A stretch of 64,000 nucleotides of DNA, from contig OY720632.1 in assembly GCA_963169105.1 (NCBI GenBank), forward strand, positions 57,817,136 through 57,881,135, given 5' to 3'. The notes beneath the pieces were generated by a model. That model did not search any database and was not told where the DNA came from. It saw nothing but the letters and a program-made list of their open reading frames with translations. The stretch comes from Ceriagrion tenellum (lineage: Eukaryota; Arthropoda; Insecta; Odonata; Coenagrionidae). Below are positions 36,666-49,265 of this stretch, piece by piece. A program made the translations under genes and the position numbers. The first letter of the stretch is position 1. Each line of letters starts with the position of its first letter.

Positions 36666-39600
36666 TCAGATACATTGCAGTTAGTGGATTTGACCGAGAA
36701 GATATGAGAGAATCCATCTTAAAATGTCTATTTCTTTTTTATTGCTGCTCTTCTTTTCGTAATGGAGGGCAGGTTTGCTTTGTATGTCTGAAGCGGATTC
36801 TGCCCCGTTTCATATTTTTTAAGTTCCCTTAGTGTCACAACCGATGATCCAATTTTATCTTTAAAATATATCCAACCTGATAAACTTTCATATTTCATCA
36901 ATTTCACCTCCTGTTTACCCTAACTTTCCTTCCGTCTCTAATTTCTTCCCTATCTAATTTCTTACCCTTCCACTTCCCGACCTCCTTCCGACGCCCTTCT
37001 TTTCTTTTCTTCTACAGGAGGTCAATGGAAATGAAGCTCATTATTTTCCCGTTATCGGCTTTGCATCTCACAAAAGCCTTCCTCAGTGGCTCTTTAAGTA
37101 AGAGAACCTTTGTTCAGGAGAGATACTTCTTTTATTTGATACGAAGATATTTTGGTTGTAAAAAGTTTTTTTCTTCCCGAATACTTCTCTATCTAATTTT
37201 ATACCATCGGGTCAATCTTGTCATTATATAAATTCTAAGTTATGGTATTAATGAGTCATTTTTATTGCATTTCCTTCCATCTCTATGTGCTTCATCTCTT
37301 CGACACTGAACGCTCTTTTCAGACACACGTTAGGTCACATGCCTACCAACGTCGATAACAGCGCTTGCAACTCAGAATGTCTCACATCGCTTAGCATCTC
37401 CGAGACCTCATCCCATGTCTTCCTGACGCACCGTTCGCTTCTGGGGAAGGCTTAATTCATATGGCGGTGTTATCAAGGAGCATTTAAACAAGTTACTCAT
37501 TTTAGGCACTGGCAAAGAAAACCCTATGTCGCCTGCCGAGGAAGTCAGGTCCTTATCTGTAAGCAGAAGTCTTTGATCTGATGTTTCTATTTTGTACTTC
37601 ATAATATAAGTGCACTCCTAGGCACTCTCTTCTTTTTTTTTTTTGGATGCTCTAGCTACGAAGGTCTTCTTTAACTCCCTGCATCTGCTGTTGGGCCGCA
37701 AACTTTGATATTTTTTCACTTTGGCTTATAGCATTTGTATTAAATATTTGGATCCCGTAATCATCGTGCCTTTTTAGGGCATCAACGAAGCGAAATAAAT
37801 CAGAACAACGGGCTTCGGCTTTCGTAAAATGTGAAAGGTTAATGCATTCAGTAAAACCTAAAAAGCATCGATGGTTATGTGAAAGCTGTTGTTAATTTGC
37901 TTTGGACGCGGTAGCTAGGTACGAAACAGAAAATTGCACTAATTGTAATGTTCAAAGCCTAGGCCAAATCCGATACAACAGACCATACCATGTTAATCAA
38001 ATGGATTCAGTAATTTTCCTATCCCCACTCACAAAGGATTTAAGAAAAATGTGATCAAGCAATATGAAATTTTTCAATGAATAACAAAAAGTTTCATGGA
38101 AATTGGGCGAGTTTAAAGAAATGGCCTTAAATTTCATTGTATTGTTTTCGTTTCCACGTATTTCATAACCAGTGTAACTCCTTACTATCGCAGCCTAGTT
38201 ATTTTGGAGTTAAACTTTCTTCTCTCAACTATCTCAAATTTTATTGTTCGAGGTAAATCCTTAGCAATAGAAAACATAACATAGGAATCTTGCATTACTT
38301 TTCTTGCTATTTACTCTTTTATCTTGAGGAAAAAGTACAGTAAAAAATTGTGATTGCCTTTTTTGAGTAAACAACCTTTTTCATTTAGCAGTTCAGGAAA
38401 ACTTAAATTACTCTGAAAGAGAAAAGACACATTTATTCGTATTTGAGGGCAAACTGGGGATCTTCTAAAGTATTTCTGGTTATTTCGAACTTTCATCGCG
38501 TCACAAATCAATAATTATAATGAATTGGTACTATTTATTATGCATTATTCAACAATATCAGTTAAGCTCTGGGAACAATTTTCATCAAATTTTCATTCTC
38601 TGTAAATGCCACGTAATGATTACATTGAATCAATTCCTTTCATTTTTAAATATATGGATTTCTTATTTTTAGGAAATTCCCTCGCTACTATGTATTTTTG
38701 GTGGATATGGAAATCAATTTTGGGGTGGTATTCGTGAGAAAACGTACCTTGGCATTCCACCAGCAATGATCTCAGAAATAGTCCTTTATTGTATTACATC
38801 CCTCTCCTATCAATCGCGGCATATGTCCTTTCCGAAGCCCTCAGTAATTACTTTGCATCTTAAATATCTATTTTCCATGACACCCCTCCTTAGCTAATTA
38901 TTTGTTGTAAATCGAGTAGCGTACTTGCCCTGCTAGCACACAAGTACCCTACCCTACCCTCAAAATTCTCTCTCATCCAAGTTGAAAGGTTATCTCTGCA
39001 GCTTTCCGTTCACCTGCCACCATTTGAACGCCGCCTCTATTCTCTCAATTCTCTTCTGCAAAAACGGAAGACATAAGCTTTTCATCCTTGACTTGCTCCT
39101 TGCCTTAATTTCTTCTAAAGTGACACTCCCTATGTTTTGCTGTCAAGGCCTTTTATAATTTCTAGTCCGTCCTCGTTTCCTTCACTAATCCAGCCAATCT
39201 CGATTTCTTGAATAATCGTCTCCCCTTTGTTGCTCTCAATCGCAATCCTACCGTCTCTCTTTAATGTCCAAATACCAACGTTTGTCTATCACCCGTCGAG
39301 AAAAATCTAAAACAGGTAAATCTTCCCTTCTAGCTCCAACCGTCTAAGGTATTCCGTTCCTCTACACTTAAATTTCAGCGTATTTTCTTACGCAAATATG
39401 AACTCATGTGAATTCACTTATTCTAGTGCAAACATTTATCGTTCTTATTTTTCCACGCGACATTTCCGTTGACTCAACATATTTTCCCATGTGTTGCTGT
39501 TGCCATCTCCATCCAACCAAGGTGATCGCCTTCGTTTCTCCAGCCTGTGACTCTGAAATACTGAGGATTTCTTTGTCGTCTTTTTTTTTTTTGTTTTCAC

Positions 39601-41089
39601 CACTCACTTCATTTTACTTCCTACATTGTGTTGCGTGTCTCCCGTCTTTACGGAGTGGCTGTTTTCTTTGCTAACCTCTTCTCTTGTGTGAACAACTGCT
39701 AGTTTATCTCGCTTATTTTATCTTAAAACCAGAATAACCGACCGCACCTTTTGAAGACCTTATCATCCACGGTTTAAGCTTGGTGACACCGACTATGCCT
39801 TCAACTAATATGAATTATATACTTGTCCTTAATGCTACCTTTAGCTACCCTTGATTTTTATAAATTCCATATCTAAACTTTAAAAAGTATAAGAGATGCA
39901 GCATTTGCATTCATCAGGTAATTTAGAGCGCTAAGGAAATCTTGATCTTTCCTTACAAGCATTTAAAAAAATACATACCTTTAACAAGTATTACTCGGTT
40001 GAGTAGCTTATATACTTGTTTTTAACATATTTTGATTATTAACTCTGCGCCCTGCTTGAAATTTCCAGCATGATTCTGATTTCTTCATAAATGTTTACGT
40101 CGCATAATTCGAAAATTTATGGCATTGTTAATGCTCATCAGCAATTGCATCTTAACAAGTTAACTAAATATTAGCATTAGGCACTTCTTGTTTGAGCGGG
40201 GATGAGTTCTGCAAGCGTAGTGTCGAATTACCATGTGCCACGCCACAAAACCTAGTGCGTGATATTTCATGGACGTTTATGCGTGTTTATTTTGAGTTGA
40301 GAGGATTCCTATTACTCTTAAAACATTGGTGGCAAGCTATTCGTTAAAAATTCTCTTTTCGTAATAACAGATATGCTTATAATTGTATAGATCTTGCAAT
40401 CAGTATGAAACGCAATTCATAAAAAGATTGTATATAAAAATGGAAAATAAATCTATATTGAGGTCTTGAAGAAGAAGGTCTTGGTCAAGTAATGATTATA
40501 ATGATAAAAATTTGATAAAAGGATTTTAATGTTAGAGGATGTGTGAAAAGACCTAAATATGATTCGGGCTAATTCATTAGTCCGGAGAGAGGTACTGGTA
40601 ATTCCTCACTTGCTCGAGACATGCGTGTCAACACTTTGGCAGGGGTTGACGGGAGTCTTCCGTCTGTTCATTGAAGACGTTATGTAAGCCCATTCAATGG
40701 ACCATCCTTCGCATTGTATAGAGCGGGTACATTCCCATCGACAATTTTTTTTCACTCATTATCCCAGGGTTATTCCGCTCTAGTTGAAACTCAACAAACT
40801 AGCTGACTCTTAACGAGACTGGACGCCGAGGAGAGCACACAGTTAAACCCGGCGTGTACACGCTCCCGCATCGAGCCGTGATTCCAGAAAAAAATAACTG
40901 ACAAGTATAAACGGGGAATGTTCTTTCCTCTATATGCCTGGAACTCCACGATTATTTATTTTATTTTGTACGTCTATGACGTGCCCTACTTCATGCAAGG
41001 ATGCGTCTGCCGCCAGAAAGAAGTTTGAGCTTTGGTCTCTTACATCCATCACTTCTTGCCATCATGACTTCTTTCTATTGCCAATCAAA
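36666..41089. other. AT-rich non-coding stretch with scattered pyrimidine tracts
   Basis: C/T-rich patches lie at 36900-37015 and 39120-39330. A T run of about 14 is at 37628-37643, and a short TACCC tandem at about 38945-38960. Frames are short (88 codons or less) and unrecognised. The 4.4 kb shows no gene, RNA or transposon signature. Confidence 0.45.
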
Positions 41090-41350
41090 AAAAATCTCGT
41101 GCCGTGTTTAATGTCATTTCTGCTTTCTCTCTCCACCCCTCTCGCCCCACGCTTCCTCACTCTAACTACCCTGCTTATTCCGTGGAAATCCCTCTGCGCA
41201 CCCTTAAATCCGCATCCCACTGCCCTGCATCGTTCTTGCCCCTTATTCACTCATATCGACTCTTTCACATTTTCTAAAATCTTTGGTCTATCTTACAACC
41301 TCACCGAGCGCCTTCAGCCTCCCTCTATACCCCATACTTTTAAGTCCCGT
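41090..41350 (+). other. Polypyrimidine block
   Basis: C/T-rich + strand. It keeps the second half of a 143-codon + frame (40934-41365) open, with a Ser/Pro/Leu/Thr-rich product. I treat this as composition. Confidence 0.5.
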
Positions 41351-42340
41351 TTTCACCTAAATTGAGGGATATGATTTCAGATTTACTGTGAGGTCATTCA
41401 CCTTCGCAGCGAAGCGAAAATCCGATGAAATGTGCACATGTTGATGAAGCCCTGGTTCTGCGGAGTAGCGGCCTCTCTTGAGATTCTCTTGTGCATTTCG
41501 ATCTTTTTTAAAAATCAGATCTCAAGTTATTGTAATCGCACGATTTTTCGTATGTAATTGTCTGCGAGTACAATTTTAGGATCGGCTCTGTTTTTCTGTA
41601 TAGATTTTATCCAGAAAGCAGCCTTATATATAAGGAAATATATCCTTCCGTACCCTTGGTAGGAAAATATAGACGCTAACAAAATCTTTTTATTACTCCA
41701 ATTTCATTTACTGATATTCGTTGGGGCTGAAGCTCACCCCACTGAATTCTCTGTCTAAACATTTAGCTGTAGTTTTAGCGGCTCCGTTCGTAACAGTTAG
41801 ATTAAACAATCGTAATGTACTATTTGTTATTAAAAACCAATGGCAAGGTAATTCTTTCTTCCTCTTAGATTTTCTTACATACAGGGAACGCGAAGCAAGA
41901 GTTGCCGCATGGGAATTTATGTGTCCAGCTGAAATTTCAGTCAAATTCTTGAAGGAACTTGTCGTGAGGGGCTGCTCTTGCAACAGAACCTTGTGCTCAT
42001 TGAGGCCGAAAGTACATCTCTTTGTACTCACTTTCATGAAGCTATTCAAAGCTATTGGTTGTGTGGGTTGTGAATGGTAATAAAATTACTAGAATTGGGT
42101 AAGAAAGGTCCTAAATCATCATTGTGCCTTTGATCTGCTCCTTTGTGATTCTCGTTTGTTTATAGTGCTACTCATATGAATTTCGGACCTGGAGGGTTTT
42201 TTTCATATTAGAAACAATAGTAAATTTCTTGATGTTCCTTGACATGTCCTACATTATATAGCTGGTCGTATATCTACTCACTCAGTAGAATTTAGACAAT
42301 AGTTATTTTTAAATAATCATCAATATTTATTAAACTTTAA
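41351..42340. other. Non-coding stretch; opposing long frames at 41.7-42.1 kb
   Basis: A 119-codon + frame (41721-42080) and a 113-codon - frame (41708-42049) overlap. Neither is in a pyrimidine block and both look moderately protein-like, but no domain is recognised and they cannot both be real. Confidence 0.35.
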
Positions 42341-42698
42341 ATGCCTCTAAAATCGTCAACATGTTCAGAATCGTTAAATTTTGACATAATTCAGTTAATG
42401 AACAACCATTTAGCTCTCCGGTTGAATTTCTTTAAACCAGTATTTCTAAATACATTGGAAGAGGGAAATAGTGATCATGGAGCGGAGAAGGAGGGTACAA
42501 ATTGGTGGAAAAACATTACTCTAAATGAGTTCCTATCTTCTACAGGATGATGGAGGCCATTTGGCTTATGAGAGAAAATTAGAACCATCAGCAATTTTCA
42601 AAATAGGAAAGAAAAACTTGTGCATTCTAAGAAGTTTAGATTTAGAAACCACATATATATGGATGCGGAACAGTTTTTTTGGAAGAGGTGTAGTGTGA
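42341..42698 (+). pseudogene. Coding-like stretch in two adjoining frames (exon pair or frameshifted relic)
   Basis: Frame 1 (42341-42550) gives 69 codons with mixed acidic and hydrophobic residues, ending NEFLSSTG-stop. Overlapping its end, a second frame from 42546 gives D-D-G-G-H-L-A-Y-E-R-K and runs 50 codons to TGA at 42696. The junction carries an acceptor look-alike, TTCCTATCTTCTACAG, ending at 42545. So the second frame could be an exon of its own, or both frames could be one old coding region with a frameshift. I recognise no family and see no poly(A) signal nearby. Confidence 0.25.
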
Positions 42699-43059
42699 AA
42701 AAACTAATAGTCTGTTGGGTGGATGGGCAAAGCACATGGCCTAAGGTGAAGATTGGTAATATATTTCATACATTTATCAATTTAGAATTGTAAAAATGCT
42801 GCATATCAGCATTCACGGGGAACATTGAACCAGTATGGTGGTGAGCTAGGAAATTATGGAAGCCTGCGATAGCGGCGGGTCCCAGGCACAGCACGTTTTT
42901 GGGGGGAGTGGAGCAGCGACGGTTGAGCAGGTGAAATCGGCGAAGGGAAGAGATCAGAGGGTTTGCGGAAAAGAGGAGAGAGAATGCACAGGAGAGGAAA
43001 TTGTATTCACGTGGCTCCAGGCGTCTTCTCTCGACGTGCTTAGACGTCGGGCGGCTCCG
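42699..43059 (+). other. Purine-rich patch
   Basis: Bases 42855-42990 are G/A-rich on the + strand, one of few such patches in the second half of the window. A 92-codon frame spans it and the next pyrimidine block. Not called. Confidence 0.4.
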
Positions 43060-43400
43060 CTAACCCAGTTTTGTCCTTTTCCAATCCTTTTTTTTCCTCT
43101 CCCATTGTCAAATAGTCTCAATGGGAATTTTTGAATGGAGTGTTCCTTCTCGTCTTCTTTCTTGTTTTTATCTCTGAATCTCTTCCCTTACTGCTCCGAA
43201 ACTCGACTCTCGATCGTCAAATTTTATCCTCCGCTCCATTTAATTGTCACGCTCTTGATGGTTTATTGTTTTTTCTCCAGACTTTTTCCATCTCCTGTGC
43301 AAACCATCCCGTCCCATCCAGAACTTTACGCTCCCTTTCCATTCCAATCTTACTTCTTTATAAAGTTACCTCGCCGTGGATGGGAACGCTTCCAAAGGGT
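43060..43400 (+). other. Polypyrimidine block
   Basis: C/T-rich + strand with all + phases open at once (92, 141 and 89 codons). This is a composition effect. Confidence 0.55.
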
Positions 43401-45525
43401 ATAGGAACGCGAAAAACAAAAGCAAGAGTGTGGAAGAATACTGGCGAAGGACACATAAATCGCAACATAATAAAACATACCTACGTAAATTCTACACCGC
43501 GGTTCCTAACTTCCATTCAGTTGGTCGATCAACGCATCCCATCATCCTTAGAATGAGAGCAGCTTTTCAAAAGTAAAACAAATACGCACAGTAAAATCCT
43601 CGAAAGTTTGTCTTTCCGAAACCATTGCGTTGGCTTGTCTTTTTTGTTCTCGTCGAAGGAACTTCCTCCCATTCCAGCTGTCCCTTCCCCTTGTTCCACC
43701 AGCGAAGATTGCCCTGAGAGACAGGGACCAAATCTCGGCGAAAAGAGTAAAAACATTTGAAGTAAAAGACTGCAAACCAGGATTGATAGGAATAGGAATA
43801 CTTCCAAGTTTGAATTACGTTCTCCGAAAAGACAGCCACTGTCTGGACCCACAATTTTTCCTAGGAAAACTCTTATCCGAAGGAAGGGCTCATCCGTGAG
43901 GTGGGAGTTTTTTGCTCGAATTTAACAAAGATGTTGATTGCAAAAGGGGAAGAAATGAGTTTCACGCATTTCCAACGGCCTAATTTCCAGACATTTTCAA
44001 ATCACTGTATCTAGTCAACGCTTGAACTGTAGTGAATCAACCCAATATTTTCTCTCTCAAAAATTTTCTTTTTTAGAAATTAAATACTTTTTGATTTTAA
44101 GTGCTGTCGTAGATAACAATTTTTTTTAACAACGAAAAAAACAAAAGTTTTTCGTCTTTGGTGGTGGCCGAGTAACTTCCTTGCCTGCTAAAATCGTGCG
44201 ATATCTTGGTGGTCTTCTTCCTTCGATATTGATTGAGCAACATATGCATCGAATCGAACACTTGCCAGATCGAAGGTTAAAAACGTTGAATATGACTGAA
44301 AACAGCGGTCAAAGGTAAGATGATATGGTTGAAATATCACTAGGATGGTTTTTTTACCACCCTCGGTATGATTTTGTGAACTCCTAAATATATAGTAAAG
44401 AGGTAGTAACTGACGAAAATGTTACGTAAGAAAATATTACTTAGGGTGAATTCTTCTCTCTTTTGGGAATGAAATGTGTGAGAGATAATTAATCTTATAT
44501 TTGATCCACCCATTAAAATTTGTTTATGCAGAAGAGGTAATACCTATACTATTCTTTTATAGCCCAAGATACTGGTTTACGTTCCTTTTTACATTTTTCA
44601 GCAGAGAACGCGTCCTGCCTCTCTTCAGCCCATCTATGAAGCCTTTCTCTTATTCTCTCCCAATAATACCCATTCATCCTTTTTTCTCATTCCACTCTTC
44701 CTCCCTTCCCTAAATGACCCTATTATTAACAACTGGCCTATCTCTCCTCGAACAGTGCAGCAGTTGGCCGCTTTCCTCAAAAACTAACATTGAATGATAA
44801 CCAACAAATTATTGAATTTTTTCTATTTGACATAATAGGGCTGCATAAATATCGTTTATTTGTATAACATCATACTTTGTAATTTAAATTAATATTAACG
44901 CTGGTTTTACAATTGTTTTACTGGTGAGTGAATATCGAAGGCAGATCTGTGTACCTGACGGGTAGAAATAGCTATGTCCAAGCTGGTCACGTCGTGCAAA
45001 CATTAAGTGTTGCCACGTTCGTTATTCTTTTATATTTCAGAATCAAAATATATGACGGCTATATCATTTCTTCAGATATTGCTCTTTAATTATTGAAATA
45101 TCATATTATTGCGATCGTTTTTTCATGTTATTATAAACCAGTTTAAGCAAAAAAAATATATTCACCAAAAGCATTTGAAATATGATAGAAGGTAGTTGGA
45201 ACTCTCCTTTTTCTGATTCATCGTCAGTTTCAAAGTACTTTGCATTTGCATTGCACTGCTCATTTTTTTATTTTTTCTGCGGTGTATTTTCTCTTTATTT
45301 ATGTTATTTTTTACTTTTTTGGTGGGTTAATCATATGCTTGAATACTTTTCCCGTATAAAAGAAGGTGGAAATGTAGCTCATTTTGCTAGCTGGTTTTAT
45401 GGCCGAGCGATAAAAATTTTATGTCAGAAAAATCGTTATCATTCCCCATGAAGTTTTAATCTTACATTTTTGAAACTTATATTTCGTTAATGAATGACAG
45501 CTTAAAAATAAACTTCTTTTTATTC
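43401..45525. other. Non-coding stretch
   Basis: Overlapping frames on both strands at 43530-43900 (75-107 codons) are unrecognised. A pyrimidine patch lies at 44600-44760. No repeat or RNA gene was seen. Confidence 0.4.
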
Positions 45526-45529
45526 CCCC

Positions 45530-45902
45530 TTATGTCTAGATGTCGGCATGTAGACCTGTTGTGTTACAATGTCCGTAGGTTCTCCTTCCAGCTTCACCAT
45601 CAGAATCCTCTCGCTGCACTGCTAGACTAACTTCACTCCCCTGTCCCATTCATTCTTCAGTATGATACCTACTCTTGTAATCCTCTGATTTCCCCCAAAT
45701 ATATTTCTTGTTACCCGTCACTCCAGTAGTCTGCCTCAGTCCACTTGATCTCGTTGACTCCCGGTATATCTACTCCCATCCAATCCATCTCCATCTTCGC
45801 ATTCTCCAGTTTCCTACTCACCCCTAATGATCTCACGTTCCACATCCCTATCCTGCATCTGCCCTTCCAGAATGATATACCCCTCCCTGTAGTCTCCACC
45901 GG
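45530..45902 (-). pseudogene. Fragment of a non-LTR retrotransposon endonuclease (N-terminal part)
   Basis: The minus strand from 45899 encodes the start of an apurinic-type (EEP) endonuclease domain: R-I-G-M-W-N-V-R-S-L, then K-L-E-N-A-K-M-E-M, then D-I-P-G-V-N-E-I-K-W-T, matching the RIGTWNVRSL / DILGISE-RW pattern of RTE- and CR1-like elements. The frame stops at 45711. After a one-base shift it resumes with R-V-G-I-I-L-K-N-E-W-D, has one more stop, then reads E-R-I-L-M-V-K-L and V-Y-M-P-T-S, again a conserved endonuclease segment. So about 120 residues of the domain survive with a frameshift and a stop. The rest of the endonuclease and the reverse transcriptase are missing. Confidence 0.82.
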
Positions 45903-46214
45903 GAGATCCGATTAGGGGACTATTTTTCCTCCGGAATATTTTAACGGTAGTTATGACGTCATGTCACATATGGAGTGCAAGGCTGCATCTTCTAGGGATT
46001 TTTAATGTGGTAGTTTCTCTGTTAGCTTGCAGCCAATTCTGTAAACTTCAGTCTCGCCCGAATCTGTGGCTGTCGACATCGGTCCGATCTTCTTTTTCCA
46101 CGTTGTTAATGGCAAAGATTATAATTTAATATACACAGGTCATTGCCTTCTGAATGAGACTTTCCTCTCAATAGTGGGGTAAGTTATGATAGCATATAAA
46201 ATGTTGAATTCCAG

Positions 46215-46305
46215 GGTCAGGAAAAATATTTCCGTCACTTGGTCTCAAACTCGTGACCCTCGGAACGAGAAGCACCCACCATTGATCCAAACCAGACCCG
46301 ACAAG
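46215..46305 (-). mobile_element. tRNA-derived SINE head (degenerate)
   Basis: On the minus strand a tRNA-sized stretch reads GTTTGGATCAATGGTGGG (A-box-like) near 46298-46281, then GCTTCTCGTTCCGAGGG, an anticodon-arm-like hairpin, then CACGAGTTTGAGACC near 46256-46241, a good match to a B box (GGTTCGANNCC) with one or two changes. Spacing between boxes is tRNA-like. It lies ~300 bases from the retrotransposon fragment but there is no evidence they moved together. Confidence 0.45.
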
Positions 46306-47295
46306 GTGAAAATCAAGTATTTATTTTTTTAATTAGAGAGTGAACCTCTTCAGAGGCCGTAAACTTCTCTTGTGCAAAGCATCTTGTTATTGTGTTGTCA
46401 TATTTCAAGAATATTGCCATTCGTAGGGGTGACTAATTGTGAATTATTGATTTGATTCTGATTTTGCTGTCTGGCAAAAAATTGGTGCCATAAGAAGCAG
46501 CGTCATTAAATTTTTCCTACGCCAGCTTGCAACAACGCAACGTAACACACTACGCATTTATGTATTGTGGTCAATATACTATCACGGCGTCAAAGTTTTG
46601 ATTTAATCAAGACTATTTTTCTCCCACTCGCTAACTTGTCCTTTACCCTACACATTGTTTGAAGGTAGGAAATGAGTGTAAGTAAAAAAATTAGTAAAAG
46701 ATAGTCAAAACCTTTCAGTATCATTTGATCTTGATTTAGATGTCTTTTATTGAAAAGTTTTCGTTTTTCATGTGCACTAGAAAAAATGATCATACCCATA
46801 AAATGAAAAGAAAAATTGGCCGCTTAGAATCCACTTATTTCAAGGGTTTAATTTCAAATTTTTTACTTACTTACTTTTAATTTATTTACTTACTACATTA
46901 TTTTTCTCTCCTCATCATCATCACATTGCGTCAAACTTGAAATAAACGAAAATAATCTCTTGGTAGGGCCGTAACCTTGTAATATGACGTTAAAAAAACT
47001 TTGTGCTATTCTCGAAAATTTTTTTAATAAATAAACAAAAACATGGTAAAAAATATATTTGTCGAAAATTCAAAGTTTTCTTTTACATATTTATGGTGTG
47101 CCACAGGGTAACGCGTGAGAACATGATGTGTTTAGGTGTATAGGAATATGGACGTTGCAGTCCAGCACCTGGCCCACGTGACAATGTGGATCAGTATTCA
47201 TACTTTTTGGATATCGGCACGACTCCGTAGAGAAAAATTGCCGATCATGGTACTAGTCCAGAACGCTAAAGTTGAGCATAGAAGACGTGACTTTT
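46306..47295. other. AT-rich non-coding stretch
   Basis: A TTAC(T/A) low-complexity patch is at about 46860-46900. Nothing else recognised. Confidence 0.4.
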
Positions 47296-47372
47296 CTTTC
47301 ATGCGGTCGATTTTGGCCAAGATTGGCCAAAATCGACCGCACGAAAGCCAAGATTGGCCAAGATTGGCCAAA
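47296..47372. repeat. 25-bp-arm palindrome plus tandem CCAAGATTGG units
   Basis: Bases 47296-47320 pair with 47323-47347 around a 2-base centre, with one mismatch. The centre word CCAAGATTGG is then repeated twice more between 47348 and 47370. The hairpin would be very stable. No target-site duplication was noticed. Confidence 0.9.
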
Positions 47373-47641
47373 AATCTGGTGGAATCGAGAAATATACTTT
47401 AAGAAAACAAGCTGAATATCTCACCAAATAAAAATAGCGAAGCAAAATTTCTAAGTCAGTATCTGAAAATGTTAACTAATAAATTTAAAAACTTAATTTG
47501 TAAAATAACTGCACGTAAAATTGCCTACCCTATGATTTGGTTCGATAAAACCTAATCCCCGATAGTTAAGTGATTTTCGGGTATTTTTCAATTATCAGGC
47601 GACTGATTTGAACTAAATTATATTCGAAGATTAAAACCTTT

Positions 47642-47671
47642 ATCGCCAAAATTTTATAAAATTTTGGCGAT
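47642..47671. repeat. Perfect 30-bp palindrome without spacer
   Basis: The left half ATCGCCAAAATTTTA is followed directly by its exact reverse complement. A two-fold symmetric site of this length could be a protein binding site or the centre of a decayed hairpin element. Nothing in the flanks identifies it. Confidence 0.95.
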
Positions 47672-48655
47672 CATCTATGTTACTCTCTTTGTTCATCCAT
47701 AGCATTTTCTAACGAAGCATACGGCTTTTACATGCAATTCTTTTATTTCACATCTTGTATTTCACATAATGCATCTTCGTATTGTTCCAAATAGCGATAT
47801 ATTAAAGATGTATTCTACCCGGAGCAAAATAGCATATTTAGTTCACTTTTCATTCGAGGACAATCAAACCATTTACTTGATTGGCCATATATTTTATATA
47901 TCAGCGCCGCAAATGTTATGCATGCAACTGTCATCGGGAGTTAGAATAACATTGGTAGTTTCTCATTACCAAGGATAATGTTGAAGTCGTTCTATCTAGG
48001 TCCATGCAGGGCTCTCTATATATTCAAATAAGTCGTTTATTTGCTTAAGTATTTCTCCGTGGCCATGTATACAAGCATTATTTGTATCTAAGTGAATATT
48101 TACTGCAGTATCTGTTGCACACTATTCCGACCATATTCCTTTCATGTAATACATTTCCCAATTTCTTCTTGCGCGTCCTGAAACCTTAAAAATAGATGCC
48201 GTTCATTCAGATCAACTTAGCAGTTCCCATTCAATATAAGTTGCAAAAAAAAATCCCATGTTTTTACTGAGTTTATTTCTCAAGTATCGATATGTTATAA
48301 TTATTTGATATATTTCTTTGTTATACAGAAGTGAAAATTTCTAACTGTTGATTTAAATGTAGATTCCAAGAAGATCTTTATCTCAAATGCATTTTAGTTT
48401 AAATTTTCTTCTAGAACAATTGCGCTGTAGCTTCGGCTTATTGACTTACTGGCCTCAGAATTTCAATCTATGTTTAACATTTCTTCTTCTTGAGTTATAC
48501 TTATTATGTTTATTTGTTTTGTCGTTGTTAAAGCAAAATATTTATTGTAAGTTGAGGTCGAAAACCCTCATGGACCGCTGTTTTATTTCCCATAACATGT
48601 TACCATAAGAAAGCTAAAAATTCTTCTTACCACCATAATATCAGCTAATATCTTT
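47672..48655. other. AT-rich non-coding stretch
   Basis: Frames of 69-73 codons are unrecognised. No other feature seen. Confidence 0.4.
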
Positions 48656-49265
48656 CTGTACTTTACTCACATGTGGTCCTTACCTTTTCCTTCCCTCTTC
48701 TTTCATCTTTCCTTCCCCTACCCTGCTCTTCTTTCCCACTTAGATCCTAACCTCATTTTTTTACATTTTTAAGCAGTTTTGCTTCGTCTTTAGGTCCTTG
48801 TAGGCTGCAAAAATGACTCTGGCTGAGAGCGATACGAGAGGTCACCGGTCTCCTGTCTTTTTTCCATCCCTCAATCAACCCTCTTTACAAATCTATGGAT
48901 CTCAGACTTGCCCACCCCGTCACAACTCCCCCTTCCACTCTACCATTCCGTTCACTCAAGCCCGCCGGCTCTATTCCTTTCCTCTCATTTTAACTGAAAC
49001 TGCACTCAACAAAAAGAAAACCTTCCCTTGTAGCACCCTTCGACAGTTCACATTTTCACACCCGAGGACGTCATTCCCTCTCCTCGAGCCTACTCACTCC
49101 ATCTCGTTCCACTCTATTTTTTCATTTCTGCACAAACCCGCCCACTCCTTCCTCTGCCCTGAAATCCTCCTCCTCGCAGTCCCTCAAGTCCCAGTGTAAT
49201 CATTTTCTTCCACTCCATCCCGACTGCTCCTTCTACTTCATCCCGCCTCTTTTTTTGCTTCGTTG
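48656..49265 (+). other. Polypyrimidine block
   Basis: About 600 bases of C/T-rich + strand. It carries a 128-codon Ser/Pro/Thr-rich + frame and a 101-codon minus frame. I treat both as by-products of base composition. Confidence 0.6.

Noticed and set aside
38940..38962. Telomere-like TACCC repeats
   Set aside because: Only about three units and not the TTAGG/CCTAA unit typical of insects.
41708..42080. Opposing 119- and 113-codon frames
   Set aside because: They cannot both be coding and neither shows a recognisable motif; kept only as a note.
44150..44285. tRNA-Leu/Ser-like start GTGGCCGAGTAAC
   Set aside because: Box spacing is too long and no acceptor stem pairs.
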